A stretch of DNA of 8,596 bases from an uncultured Variovorax sp. (GTDB lineage: Bacteria > Pseudomonadota > Gammaproteobacteria > Burkholderiales > Burkholderiaceae). The translations under genes and the position numbers were made by a program. The notes under the pieces were generated by a model. That model saw nothing but the letters and a program-made list of their open reading frames with translations. It was not told where the DNA came from and ran no database searches. Position 1 is the first letter of the stretch. Each line of letters opens with the position of its first letter. Positions 1 to 7,812 of this stretch are shown piece by piece. The stretch is from NCBI GenBank assembly GCA_946478645.1, contig CAMLCW010000221.1:1-8596 (forward strand), written 5' to 3'.

Positions 1-1387
1 CATGCCCGCCAGGGGCGTGCTGCGCGCGGTGGCGCTGGTGCCGCTGCTCGCGCCTTCGCTGCTGCCTGCCATCAGCCTCGTCTACCTCTTCGGCAACCAG
101 GGCCTCTTCAAGGGCCTGCTCGGCGACGCGTCGATCTACGGGCCGCTCGGCATCGTGCTGGGCTCGGTGTTCTGGACGCTGCCGCATGCGCTGTTGATCC
201 TCACCACCGCGATGGCCACCTCCGACGGCCGGCTCTACGAGGCCGCGCAGACGCTCGGCGCCTCGCGCTGGCGCATGTTCCGCACGGTGACGCTGCCGTC
301 CACGCGCTACGGGCTCATCGTGGCCGCGATGGTGGTGTTCGTGCTCGTGATCACCGACTTCGGCGTGCCCAAGGTGGTGGGCGGCCAGACCGGCGTGCTC
401 GCCACCGACATCTACAAGCAGGTGGTCGGGCAGCAGAACTTCCAGATGGGCGCGGTGGTCGGGCTGGTGCTGCTGGTGCCCGCGGTGCTGTCGTTCCTGG
501 TCGAGCGGCATGTGCGCGGGCGGCAATCGGCGGCGCTGTCCGCGCGCGCTACGCCCTACCGGCCCGAGCCGGTGCCGGCGCGCGACCGCGCACTGCTCGT
601 GTTCTGCGCGCTCATCGCCTCTGCCATCCTCGTGATGATCGGCATGGCCGTGTTCGCATCGCTGGCCACCTACTGGCCCTACAAGCTCGCGCCGTCGCTG
701 AAGAACTACGACTTCGGCAACATGGACGGCGGTGGCTGGGGCAGCTACTTCAATTCGCTGCGTCTCGCGCTCTGCGCGGCGGTGGCCGGCGCGCTGACCA
801 CCTTCGTCTCGGCCTACCTGGTCGAGAAGCCGCGGCGCTTCGGCCTGCTGCGCGAGCTTCTGAACCTGCTGGCCAACCTGCCGCTCGCGGTGCCCGGACT
901 GGTGCTCGGCGTCGGCTACATCTTCTTCTTCATCTCGCCGTCGAACCCGTTGCGCGCCATCTACGGCAGCATGACGATCCTCGTCGTCTGCACGGTGGCG
1001 CACTTCTTCTCGGTGGCGCATCTCACCTCGCTCACGGCGCTGCGCCAGCTCGACCGCGAGTACGAGCTGGTGTCCGAGTCGATGGGCGTGCCGTTCTGGC
1101 GCACGCTCTGGCGCGTGCACCTGCCGGTGGCGCTGCCGACGGTGCTCAATGTCGGCGGCTACTTCTTCGTCAATGCGATGACCACCGTGTCGGCCGTGGT
1201 CTTCCTCTATTCGCCGCAGACCACGCTGGCCGCGATCGCGGTGCTCAACATGGACGATGCCGGCGACGTGGCACCGGCCGCGGCGATGGCTTCGCTGATC
1301 ATGCTCACGGCCGCCATCGGCCGCGGCGTCTTCGCGCTCGCCGGCCGCTGGGCGCTGGCGCGCACGCAGCAGTGGCGCCATCGTTGA
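1..1387 (+). CDS. 2-aminoethylphosphonate-type ABC transporter permease, fused two-domain (5' end outside window)
   Basis: Inner-membrane channel subunit of an ABC importer, of the family annotated as putative 2-aminoethylphosphonate permease (PhnU2-type, related to FbpB iron permeases). The frame is open to the left edge. The 461 codons from base 2 already start inside the first permease unit, and the family is usually about 550-580 residues, so roughly 100 residues are missing and the ATG at base 2 is probably internal. Two BPD_transp_1 units are visible. The first EAA loop (EAAQTLGASRWRMF, about residues 81-94 of the visible part) is followed by the conserved block DFGVPKVVGG. The second EAA-like loop (SESMGVPFWRTLWRVHLP) sits about 100 residues before the end, followed by NAMTTVSAVVFLYSP and NMDDAGD. 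Partner ATPase and binding-protein genes presumably lie upstream. The family call rests on remembered similarity; the AEP substrate is a family label, not shown here. Confidence 0.85.
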   Translation, partial: MPARGVLRAVALVPLLAPSLLPAISLVYLFGNQGLFKGLLGDASIYGPLGIVLGSVFWTLPHALLILTTAMATSDGRLYEAAQTLGASRWRMFRTVTLPSTRYGLIVAAMVVFVLVITDFGVPKVVGGQTGVLATDIYKQVVGQQNFQMGAVVGLVLLVPAVLSFLVERHVRGRQSAALSARATPYRPEPVPARDRALLVFCALIASAILVMIGMAVFASLATYWPYKLAPSLKNYDFGNMDGGGWGSYFNSLRLALCAAVAGALTTFVSAYLVEKPRRFGLLRELLNLLANLPLAVPGLVLGVGYIFFFISPSNPLRAIYGSMTILVVCTVAHFFSVAHLTSLTALRQLDREYELVSESMGVPFWRTLWRVHLPVALPTVLNVGGYFFVNAMTTVSAVVFLYSPQTTLAAIAVLNMDDAGDVAPAAAMASLIMLTAAIGRGVFALAGRWALARTQQWRHR

Positions 1388-1415
1388 GCGGCCGCCGATC
1401 GGCGCCGCGTCCGAC

Positions 1416-1443
1416 TTGACCTGGCGCCGCACGGGCCTAGCAT
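1416..1443 (+). promoter_or_regulatory. Sigma-70-like promoter for the small lipoprotein gene
   Basis: TTGACC at 1416-1421 (5 of 6 matches to the -35 consensus) and TAGCAT at 1438-1443 (4 of 6 matches to the -10) are 16 bases apart. Transcription would begin about 1449-1451, at or next to the ATG at 1451, which implies a leaderless mRNA. The -10 element itself covers the more upstream in-frame ATG at 1442. Prediction from sequence only. Confidence 0.45.
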
Positions 1444-1450
1444 GCGGCCC

Positions 1451-1582
1451 ATGCGAAGCCTTCTTGCCTCACTCCTGTGCTGCCTCGGCCTGCTGGCCGC
1501 CGGCTGTGACGACAAGCCGAAACCCGGCGGGCCGATGCCCAAGGCCGCGGTGACGAACGCCGCCACAGCGCCGGCGCGCTAA
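1451..1582 (+). CDS. Small predicted lipoprotein, 43 aa, function unknown
   Basis: A very short reading frame with a clear type II signal peptide: MRSLL, a hydrophobic core rich in Leu, Ala and Cys, then the lipobox LAAGC with the lipidated Cys at residue 19. The mature part is only about 25 residues (starts CDDKPKPGG, ends ATAPAR), polar and rich in Pro and Ala, with no recognisable domain. Asp follows the lipidated Cys; in enterobacteria Asp at +2 favours inner-membrane retention, but whether that holds here is unknown. Another in-frame ATG at 1442 would give 46 residues. I prefer 1451 because a promoter-like -10 overlaps 1442 and because 1451 falls where transcription should begin. No convincing Shine-Dalgarno sequence precedes either start. 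The gene stands alone between the AEP-type permease and the MFS gene. I do not recognise a named family. Confidence 0.6.
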   Translation: MRSLLASLLCCLGLLAAGCDDKPKPGGPMPKAAVTNAATAPAR

Positions 1583-1604
1583 GCCCCGAGGCCCGCGCGA
1601 GCGA

Positions 1605-1628
1605 CGCCGCCGCCACGGCGGTGCGGCG
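1605..1628 (+). other. GC-rich hairpin downstream of the lipoprotein gene
   Basis: CGCCGC at 1605-1610 pairs with GCGGCG at 1623-1628, and CGCC at 1611-1614 can stack with GGCG at 1617-1620, leaving a two-base bulge (1621-1622) and a very tight loop. It lies 22 bases after the lipoprotein stop. No T-run follows, so it is not a standard intrinsic terminator. It might stabilise the short mRNA's 3' end, or simply reflect base composition. The rest of 1583-1706 shows only a weak TATGCT -10-like element at 1657-1662 without a good -35. Confidence 0.25.
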
Positions 1629-1706
1629 TGCCGCTGCGCGAATCCGCCGCGCCTTGTATGCTCGACGCCCACGTTCGCGGCGCCCGCGCACACAAGAGGG
1701 AACACC

Positions 1707-2960
1707 ATGGAGACCACGGCCGCAAGGCACCAGCCCGACTCCCGCTATGCCCTGGTGCGGCTCGCGCTCACGCTGCTCGTCATGACCGTGGGCAGCAGCG
1801 GCATGTACGTGGTGTCGGTGATGCTGCCGTCGGTGCAGGCCGAGTTCGGCATCGCGCGCGCCGATGCTTCGCTGCCCTACACGCTGCTGATGCTGGGCTT
1901 CGGCGTCGGCGGCGTGCTGATGGGCAAGCTCGCTGATCGCTACGGCGTGATGTGGCCGCTGCTCGGCGGTGCGGTGTGCCTCGGGCTCGGCTACGTCGCC
2001 TCGGGGCTCGCAGGCGGGATCGTGTCGTTCACCATCGCGCAGACGCTGCTGGTGGGCCTGCTCGGCAGTTCGGTCGCCTTTGCGCCGCTGGTGGCCGACA
2101 CCTCGCTCTGGTTCGTCAAGCGCCGCGGCATCGCGGTGGCCGTGTGCGCGAGCGGCAACTACGTGGCTGGCGCGGTGTGGCCGCCGATCGTGCAGCACTT
2201 CATCGAGACCGTGGGCTGGCGCCAGACCTACATCGGCATGGGCGTCTTCTGCGGCCTCACGATGGTGGCGCTGGCGCTGTTCTTCCGCGCGCGCCCGCCG
2301 ATCGCGGCGGCCGCGCAGGCCGGCAGCGCGGCCGCCGGCAGCGCCGCGGTGCGCAACCTCATGCGGCCGTTCGGGCTCAGCCTGGGCACCGCGCAGGGCC
2401 TGCTGTGCGTCGCGGGCGTGGCTTGCTGCGTGGCCATGGCGATGCCGCAGGTGCACATCGTCGCCTACTGCAGCGACCTGGGCTTCGGCGCTGCGCGCGG
2501 CGCGCAGATGCTGTCGCTGATGCTGGCTTTCGGCGTGGTGAGCCGGCTGGTGTCGGGCGCGATCTGCGACCGCATCGGCGGGCTGCGCACGCTGCTGCTC
2601 GGCGGCGCGCTGCAGTGCGTGGCCCTGCTCTTGTTCCTGCCGTTCGACGGGCTGGTGCCGCTGTTCGTGGTGTCGGCGCTGTTCGGGCTGTTCCAGGGCG
2701 GCATCGTGCCCTCGTACGCGATCATCGTGCGCGAGCACTTCCCGGCCTCCGAAGCCGGTGCGCGCGTGGGCACGGTGCTGATGTTCACGCTGTTCGGCAT
2801 GGCGCTCGGCGGATGGATGTCGGGCAAGGTGTTCGACCTCACGGGCAGCTACCACGCGGCCTTCCTCAACGGCATTGCATGGAACCTCGTGAACGTGTCG
2901 ATCGCGGCCACGCTGCTGTGGCGCGTGACGGCCGCCGGACGCCGCCGCCTGCCCGCGTGA
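1707..2960 (+). CDS. MFS transporter, monocarboxylate/oxalate-formate carrier-like
   Basis: A 417-residue polytopic inner-membrane carrier with about 12 hydrophobic segments in two halves, the usual major facilitator size. The loop after TM2 carries the MFS motif A as GKLADRYG (residues 73-80). A degenerate counterpart in the second half is SGAICDRIGG. The surrounding blocks (SLPYTLLMLGFGVGG, WFVKRRGIAVAVCASGNY, GWRQTY) resemble the monocarboxylate/oxalate-formate branch, so a small organic anion is the best guess; the substrate is not determined. The central loop between TM6 and TM7 holds a tandem AGSAA pair (residues 205-214). The start is well supported: AAGAGGG (1694-1700) lies six bases before the ATG, and a weak -10-like TATGCT lies at 1657-1662. 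The gntR gene follows 59 bases later on the same strand, so the carrier could belong to that regulon or just neighbour it. Confidence 0.8.
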   Translation: METTAARHQPDSRYALVRLALTLLVMTVGSSGMYVVSVMLPSVQAEFGIARADASLPYTLLMLGFGVGGVLMGKLADRYGVMWPLLGGAVCLGLGYVASGLAGGIVSFTIAQTLLVGLLGSSVAFAPLVADTSLWFVKRRGIAVAVCASGNYVAGAVWPPIVQHFIETVGWRQTYIGMGVFCGLTMVALALFFRARPPIAAAAQAGSAAAGSAAVRNLMRPFGLSLGTAQGLLCVAGVACCVAMAMPQVHIVAYCSDLGFGAARGAQMLSLMLAFGVVSRLVSGAICDRIGGLRTLLLGGALQCVALLLFLPFDGLVPLFVVSALFGLFQGGIVPSYAIIVREHFPASEAGARVGTVLMFTLFGMALGGWMSGKVFDLTGSYHAAFLNGIAWNLVNVSIAATLLWRVTAAGRRRLPA

Positions 2961-2974
2961 CGGGTGCCGGCGGC

Positions 2975-2984
2975 GAGTATATTC
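2975..2984. promoter_or_regulatory. Candidate operator upstream of gntR (autoregulation site)
   Basis: GAGTATATTC differs at one base from GAATATATTC, the centre of the perfect palindrome at 3772-3781 before the transporter operon. It sits 35 bases before the gntR start in otherwise GC-rich DNA. It contains TATATT (2978-2983), usable as a -10, with GTGACG (2957-2962) as a poor -35 at a short 15-base spacing. A repressor bound here would cover the promoter. Inferred to be the site for the adjacent GntR protein. Confidence 0.4.
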
Positions 2985-3019
2985 AAGCCGAATCCACCGA
3001 CCGCCGGACCACTTTCTCC

Positions 3020-3739
3020 ATGCCCCAGCCGCCTTCGCTTTCCCGGCGCCCCGCGCGCGCCGCTGCGCGCCCCGCCGTGCCCGAGGAGACCGCGCCGCGC
3101 GGCGGCGACACGCTGACCGATCAGGTCTACCAGCAGCTGCGCGCGCAGTTGATGACCGGCGCGCTGCTGCCCGAGCAGGTGCTCACGGTGCGCGGGGTCG
3201 CCGAGAGCCAGGGGGTGAGCCTCACGCCCGTACGGGAGGCGGTGCAGCGATTGGTGGTGGAGCACGGGCTCGAAGTGGTCAACGGCCGCACCATCCGGGT
3301 GCCGCGGCTCGACATCGAGACTTACCGCGAGATCCTCAAGATCCGCATGGAGCTCGAATGCCTGGCCGCCAAGGAGGCCGCGCCGCGCATTTCGAACGAC
3401 GAGATCGAGCGGCTCGACGGCGTGATGCAGGCGCACCTGGCGGCGATCCAGGCCGGCGATGCGCACCGCACGCTGGTCGACAACACCGAATTTCATCTCT
3501 CGATATATCGTGCCTCGAACCAGGCGATCCTGGTCCGGATGATCGAAAGCCTGTGGCTGCGCGTGGGCCCCACGCTGAACCTGCTGTTCCCGCAGTACTG
3601 TGGCAGCCTGACGGGGCACGAGACGCATCGCGTGGCCATGGATGCGCTGCGGCGGCGCGACGGCGATGCGCTCGGCCAGGCCATGCGCGACGACCTGACG
3701 CACGGCTCGCGCTTCCTGATCCGGTTGCTCAAGCCCTGA
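3020..3739 (+). CDS. GntR-family transcriptional regulator, FCD (FadR) subfamily
   Basis: A 239-residue DNA-binding regulator, probably a ligand-responsive repressor. After a basic, Pro/Ala/Arg-rich tail (about residues 1-28) comes the GntR winged helix (about 31-97): DQVYQQLRAQLMTGALLPEQ, LTVRGVAES, and the recognition-helix block SLTPVREAVQRL (67-78). An all-helical FCD effector domain follows (about 98-228). Histidines fitting the FCD metal site are visible at H159 (in EFHLSIYRAS), H203 (in THRVAMDAL) and H228 (in DDLTHG), with D154 or N155 as the likely fourth ligand. FCD domains of this type usually bind small carboxylates; the ligand here is unknown. The ATG at 3020 has no clear Shine-Dalgarno sequence, and the frame is open upstream, but 3020 gives a normal length. 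It sits directly before the TauABC-like/lyase operon, with matching operator-like sites before both, so it most likely controls that operon. Confidence 0.88.
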   Translation: MPQPPSLSRRPARAAARPAVPEETAPRGGDTLTDQVYQQLRAQLMTGALLPEQVLTVRGVAESQGVSLTPVREAVQRLVVEHGLEVVNGRTIRVPRLDIETYREILKIRMELECLAAKEAAPRISNDEIERLDGVMQAHLAAIQAGDAHRTLVDNTEFHLSIYRASNQAILVRMIESLWLRVGPTLNLLFPQYCGSLTGHETHRVAMDALRRRDGDALGQAMRDDLTHGSRFLIRLLKP

Positions 3740-3768
3740 AACTGGCGCGGATTCGGGTTATTGCGTAC

Positions 3769-3784
3769 TCAGAATATATTCTGA
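3769..3784. promoter_or_regulatory. Perfect 16-bp palindromic operator before the transporter operon
   Basis: TCAGAATATATTCTGA is a perfect inverted repeat, AT-rich within very GC-rich DNA, 72 bases before the first operon gene. Its centre supplies TATATT (3775-3780), one mismatch from the -10 consensus; the -35 at 17 bases' spacing (TTCGGG, 3752-3757) is poor. That would place transcription near 3787. The twofold symmetry suits a dimeric winged-helix regulator, and a near copy of the core lies before gntR. I infer a GntR operator overlapping the operon promoter. Confidence 0.6.
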
Positions 3785-3803
3785 TCGCCTAAAGTGCGTG
3801 CCA

Positions 3804-3825
3804 GGCCCCCGGTGTGCGGGGCGCC
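3804..3825 (+). terminator. Terminator- or attenuator-like hairpin in the operon leader
   Basis: GGC plus CCCCG (3804-3811) pairs with CGGGG (3817-3821) and, across one bulged C (3822), with GCC (3823-3825), around the loop GTGTG. A T-rich but interrupted stretch, TTCCTTGTTT (3828-3837), follows. It could end the gntR transcript, or act as a leader structure of the downstream operon if transcription starts at the palindrome. The broken T-tract makes efficient termination doubtful. Confidence 0.35.
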
Positions 3826-3856
3826 AGTTCCTTGTTTCTCCAGGAAAGGCCGTCGC

Positions 3857-4900
3857 ATGAAGCTCAATCTCTCCCGCCGCGAATTCCATCTGGCGAGCGC
3901 CCACATGCTGCTTGCGTCGTCCGCGGGCGCCGTGCTGATGGGGGCTTCGGCGCCGGCCGCCGCGCAGGCGCGCGCGGTCCGGCTCGGCACCTTCGGCGCG
4001 ATAGATGCGCAGAACTACATCCGCGCGAAGAACATGGTCGCCAAGACCTTCGGCGCGGGCGTGAGCGCCGATTTCGTCACCGTGCGCGCCGGCTCCGAGG
4101 TGATCTCGGCCATGGCCGGCGGCAGCCTCGACATGTGCAACATCGGCTCGAGCCCGATGATGGTCGGCTATGCCAACGGGCTAAAGGCCTCGATGGTCTA
4201 CGTCTACAAGAACATCGTCGACAGCGAATGTCTGGTGGTCCAGGGCAACTCGAACATCACGAGCGTGGCGGGGCTGAAGGGCAAGAAGATCGGCCTGCCG
4301 TTCAACACGTCGGTGCACTTCGCGGCCGTGGCGGCGCTCAAGACGGCGGGCCTGGGCCTTTCGGACGTGCAGCTCATCAACATGCGCGCCGACCAGATCG
4401 CCTCGGCCTGGCAGCGCCGCGAGATCGATGCGAGCTACATCTGGGTGCCGGTGGTGCCGCGGCTCACCGACGACGGCGGCAAGATCATCTTCAAGACCGG
4501 CGACCTCAACAAGAACGGCCTCGTGATCTTCGACGGTCTGTTGGTGCGCGACGAGTTCAAGCAGAAATCGCCCGACCTGGTGCTCGCCTTCCTGAAGGAC
4601 TACGAGCAGATCGCGCGCACCTTCAAGCAGGAGCCGAAGGAAGTGGTCGAGACGATGACCAGGTTCCTCAACGTCGACGAGGCCGCGGTGATGCGCTCGC
4701 TCAACACCTTCTATCCGGTGCCCGCGCGCGAGCAGCTGACGCGCCAGTGGATGGGCAAGCCCGGCGAGAAGGACACGGGCGTGCTGAAGACGCTGCAGAC
4801 GCAGGCGCAATTCCTGTTCGAGTCGGGCCAGATCACGGCGATGCCGAAAGACCTGAGCGGGCTCGTCGATGCGAGCTTCGTCGCGAAGATGGCCGCCTGA
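3857..4900 (+). CDS. TauA-like ABC transporter substrate-binding protein with Tat-type signal
   Basis: Periplasmic ligand-binding component of an importer in the taurine/sulfonate/nitrate (TauA-SsuA-NMT1) group, 347 residues. The start at 3857 is chosen because AGGAAAGG (3842-3849) precedes it by seven bases and because the signal peptide begins there; an in-frame ATG at 3794 would add 21 residues lacking signal features. The N-terminus carries a twin-arginine motif, SRREFHL (residues 6-12), a hydrophobic stretch and a likely cleavage after AQA (36-38), suggesting Tat export of a folded protein. TauA-type blocks follow in order: NIGSSP (95-100), DSECLVV (122-128), KIGLPFNTSVH (144-154) and AWQRREIDASYIWVP (184-198). 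From memory these align with E. coli TauA (GNLGSSP, NSEALVV, AWQRGDIDGAYVWAP). Taurine or a related sulfonate is therefore plausible, but the substrate is unproven. First gene of the apparent operon. Confidence 0.87.
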   Translation: MKLNLSRREFHLASAHMLLASSAGAVLMGASAPAAAQARAVRLGTFGAIDAQNYIRAKNMVAKTFGAGVSADFVTVRAGSEVISAMAGGSLDMCNIGSSPMMVGYANGLKASMVYVYKNIVDSECLVVQGNSNITSVAGLKGKKIGLPFNTSVHFAAVAALKTAGLGLSDVQLINMRADQIASAWQRREIDASYIWVPVVPRLTDDGGKIIFKTGDLNKNGLVIFDGLLVRDEFKQKSPDLVLAFLKDYEQIARTFKQEPKEVVETMTRFLNVDEAAVMRSLNTFYPVPAREQLTRQWMGKPGEKDTGVLKTLQTQAQFLFESGQITAMPKDLSGLVDASFVAKMAA

Positions 4901-4904
4901 GGCC

Positions 4905-5741
4905 ATGGGAGCGGCACACACAGAAACGGCGCAGCCGGCGCCGGCCGCCGGCGCGCCCAAGGTTCGCTTCGAGGGCATCTCCAAGCGCTTCGGCGATGGG
5001 CCCGATGCGGTGCAGGCGCTGGAGCCGATCACGCTCGACATTGCGCATGGCGCCTTCACCTGCCTGCTCGGTCCGTCGGGCTGCGGCAAGAGCACGCTGC
5101 TGAACATTGTGGCGGGCTTCGAGCAACCCACGAGCGGCCGCGTGCTGATGGACGGCCTGCCGGTGCGCGGCCCCGATCCGCGCCGCGGCGTGGTGTTCCA
5201 GCAGGGCGCGCTCTTCACCTGGATGCGGGTGATCGACAACGTGGCCTTCGGCCCGCTCGCCACCGGCAAGACGGCGGCCGAGGCCACGCGCATCGCGTCG
5301 CAATACCTCGAGATGGTCGGGCTCACCGGCTTCGCGAAGCGCTACCCGTACGAGCTTTCGGGCGGCATGCAGCAACGCGTGGGCATTGCGCGCGCGCTCG
5401 CCAATTCGCCCGAGATCCTGCTGATGGACGAGCCCTTCGCGGCGCTCGACGCGCAGACGCGCGAACTGCTGCAGGAAGAGATCAAGCGCATTTGGCAGGA
5501 GACGCGCAAGACCGTGTTGTGGATCACGCACAGCATCGACGAGGCGCTGTTCCTCGCGACCGAAGTGGTGGTGATGTCGGCGCGGCCGGGACGCATCAAG
5601 GCGAAGTTCCATCCCACCTTCGCGCAGAGCGAAGACCCGGCCGTGGTGGCGAGCGCGGCGTTCGCGCGCATGAAGGCCGAGATCTTCGGGCTGCTGCGCG
5701 AAGAGGCGCTGGCGGCGCAGCACCAGGAGGCCGCGCGATGA
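4905..5741 (+). CDS. TauB-like ABC transporter ATP-binding protein
   Basis: Cytoplasmic ATPase that powers the importer, 278 residues, a normal length. All nucleotide-binding motifs are intact: Walker A GPSGCGKST (56-64), Q-loop Q99, signature LSGGMQQ (151-157), Walker B ILLMDEP (171-177), D-loop ALD (180-182) and switch H209. RGVVFQQGALFTWMRVIDNVAFG and the downstream TEVVVMSARPGRI are typical of the nitrate/sulfonate/taurine ATPase group. The chosen ATG lies four bases after the binding-protein stop codon with no proper Shine-Dalgarno sequence, so translation is probably coupled. An in-frame ATG at 4869, behind the weak site GAGCGGG (4854-4860), would add 12 residues and overlap the upstream gene; I consider it less likely. 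The first 18 residues are an Ala/Pro-rich tail before the ABC fold. The stop overlaps the permease start as ATGA. Confidence 0.9.
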   Translation: MGAAHTETAQPAPAAGAPKVRFEGISKRFGDGPDAVQALEPITLDIAHGAFTCLLGPSGCGKSTLLNIVAGFEQPTSGRVLMDGLPVRGPDPRRGVVFQQGALFTWMRVIDNVAFGPLATGKTAAEATRIASQYLEMVGLTGFAKRYPYELSGGMQQRVGIARALANSPEILLMDEPFAALDAQTRELLQEEIKRIWQETRKTVLWITHSIDEALFLATEVVVMSARPGRIKAKFHPTFAQSEDPAVVASAAFARMKAEIFGLLREEALAAQHQEAAR

Positions 5742-6553
5742 GCAGTGCCTCCAATCCGGCGCGCCGCGCGCGCGGGCGCTCGCGCTGGATCAACCTGGGC
5801 TCCTTCGCGGTGCTGCTCGCGCTGTGGCTGCTGCTGACGCTGCCGCTCGCGGGCGACAAGCCCCTGGTGGCGCCGCTCTTCCTGCCGTCGCCGATGTCGG
5901 TGTGGCAGACCTTCTGGCAATTGATGGAGAACGGCTACCAGGGCAAGACGCTCGCGCACCACCTGGGCATCAGCCTGTTCCGCTTCGGCGTGGCCTTCGG
6001 GCTCACGGTGCTGGTCGCGGTGCCGCTCGGGCTGTGGATGGGCATGAACGAAACGGTCAAGGCCGTGCTGGATCCGCCGATCGAGATCACCCGGCCGATG
6101 CCCAAGCTCGCGCTGCTGCCGCTCTTGATCATCTGGTTCGGCATCGGCGAGGTGTCGAAGATCGTGATCATCGTGCTCGCGCTGTTCCCGATCTTGTCGA
6201 TCAGTGCCATGCAGGCGGTGCGCGCGGTGGGCCGGCGCAAGGTGCAGGCGGCGTTGGCGCTCGGTGCGTCGCGCGCCATGATCTTCCGGCGCGTGATCTT
6301 TCCCGCGAGCCTGCCGGGCATCTTCACCGGCATCCGCGTGAGCATCGGCCTGGGCGTGACCATGCTGGTGGGCGCCGAGATGATCGCCACCAACGCGGGC
6401 ATTGCGTATATGGCGATGTCGGCCTCGGACTTCCTGCTCACCAACGTCGTGATCGTCGGCGCGCTGATCATGGCGGTGCTCGGCTACCTGCTCGACCTGC
6501 TGGCGCGGGCGCTCGAAAACAAAATCGTCCACTGGGGCGGCAAGGAAGGATGA
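5738..6553 (+). CDS. TauC-like ABC transporter permease
   Basis: Inner-membrane channel subunit of the same importer, 271 residues, probably a homodimer in the complex as is usual for this group. A basic N-terminus (RRARGRSR) is followed by about six hydrophobic segments. LFLPSP (47-52) is the conserved motif after the first segment in TauC/SsuC permeases. TRPMPKLALLPLLIIWFGIG (118-137) is another family block. The cytoplasmic EAA loop that contacts the ATPase lies at about 170-189 and contains ALALGASRAMIFRRV. The start is firm: AGGAGG (5725-5730) precedes the ATG by seven bases, and the ATG overlaps the ATPase stop codon. The longer open frame upstream lies inside the ATPase gene and is not used. 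The coupling shows that ATPase and permease belong to one transporter. Confidence 0.9.
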   Translation: MSSASNPARRARGRSRWINLGSFAVLLALWLLLTLPLAGDKPLVAPLFLPSPMSVWQTFWQLMENGYQGKTLAHHLGISLFRFGVAFGLTVLVAVPLGLWMGMNETVKAVLDPPIEITRPMPKLALLPLLIIWFGIGEVSKIVIIVLALFPILSISAMQAVRAVGRRKVQAALALGASRAMIFRRVIFPASLPGIFTGIRVSIGLGVTMLVGAEMIATNAGIAYMAMSASDFLLTNVVIVGALIMAVLGYLLDLLARALENKIVHWGGKEG

Positions 6554-6560
6554 CCCTCTC

Positions 6561-7802
<1,242 letters not shown>

Positions 7803-7812
7803 GGCGCAATGT

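Larger units (their letters stand above)
3740..3829. repeat. Nine-base inverted repeat flanking the operon promoter region
   Basis: AACTGGCGC (3740-3748), immediately after the gntR stop codon, is the exact reverse complement of GCGCCAGTT (3821-3829). The 72 bases between contain the 16-bp palindrome and most of a hairpin. The right arm shares bases 3821-3825 with the 3' strand of that hairpin, so in one RNA the two pairings exclude each other. Biological meaning is uncertain, and a chance match of this length is possible in GC-rich DNA. Confidence 0.3.

Noticed and set aside
1393..1404. CGCCGATCGGCG, a perfect 12-bp palindrome just after the first permease gene
   Set aside because: No loop and no T-run, so not a convincing terminator; GC-rich palindromes of this size arise by chance.
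1437..2855. 472-codon open frame on the minus strand across the lipoprotein and MFS genes
   Set aside because: Very rich in His, Arg, Ala and Gln with no domain pattern; a typical antisense shadow of GC-rich coding DNA. The plus-strand MFS frame has clear motifs and a Shine-Dalgarno site.
1952..3019. Extension of the GntR frame far upstream through the MFS gene (a 595-residue fusion)
   Set aside because: The upstream part is Arg/Ala shadow sequence of the MFS gene in another frame; the winged helix starts soon after the ATG at 3020.
3501..3510. CGATATATCG palindrome inside gntR
   Set aside because: It lies within the conserved FCD coding block (HLSIYRAS) and matches the operator core only in the central TATAT; treated as coincidence.
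3857..6553. Naming the transporter tauABC outright
   Set aside because: Similarity is to the TauABC family, but no taurine catabolic gene is present and substrate specificity cannot be read from the sequence.
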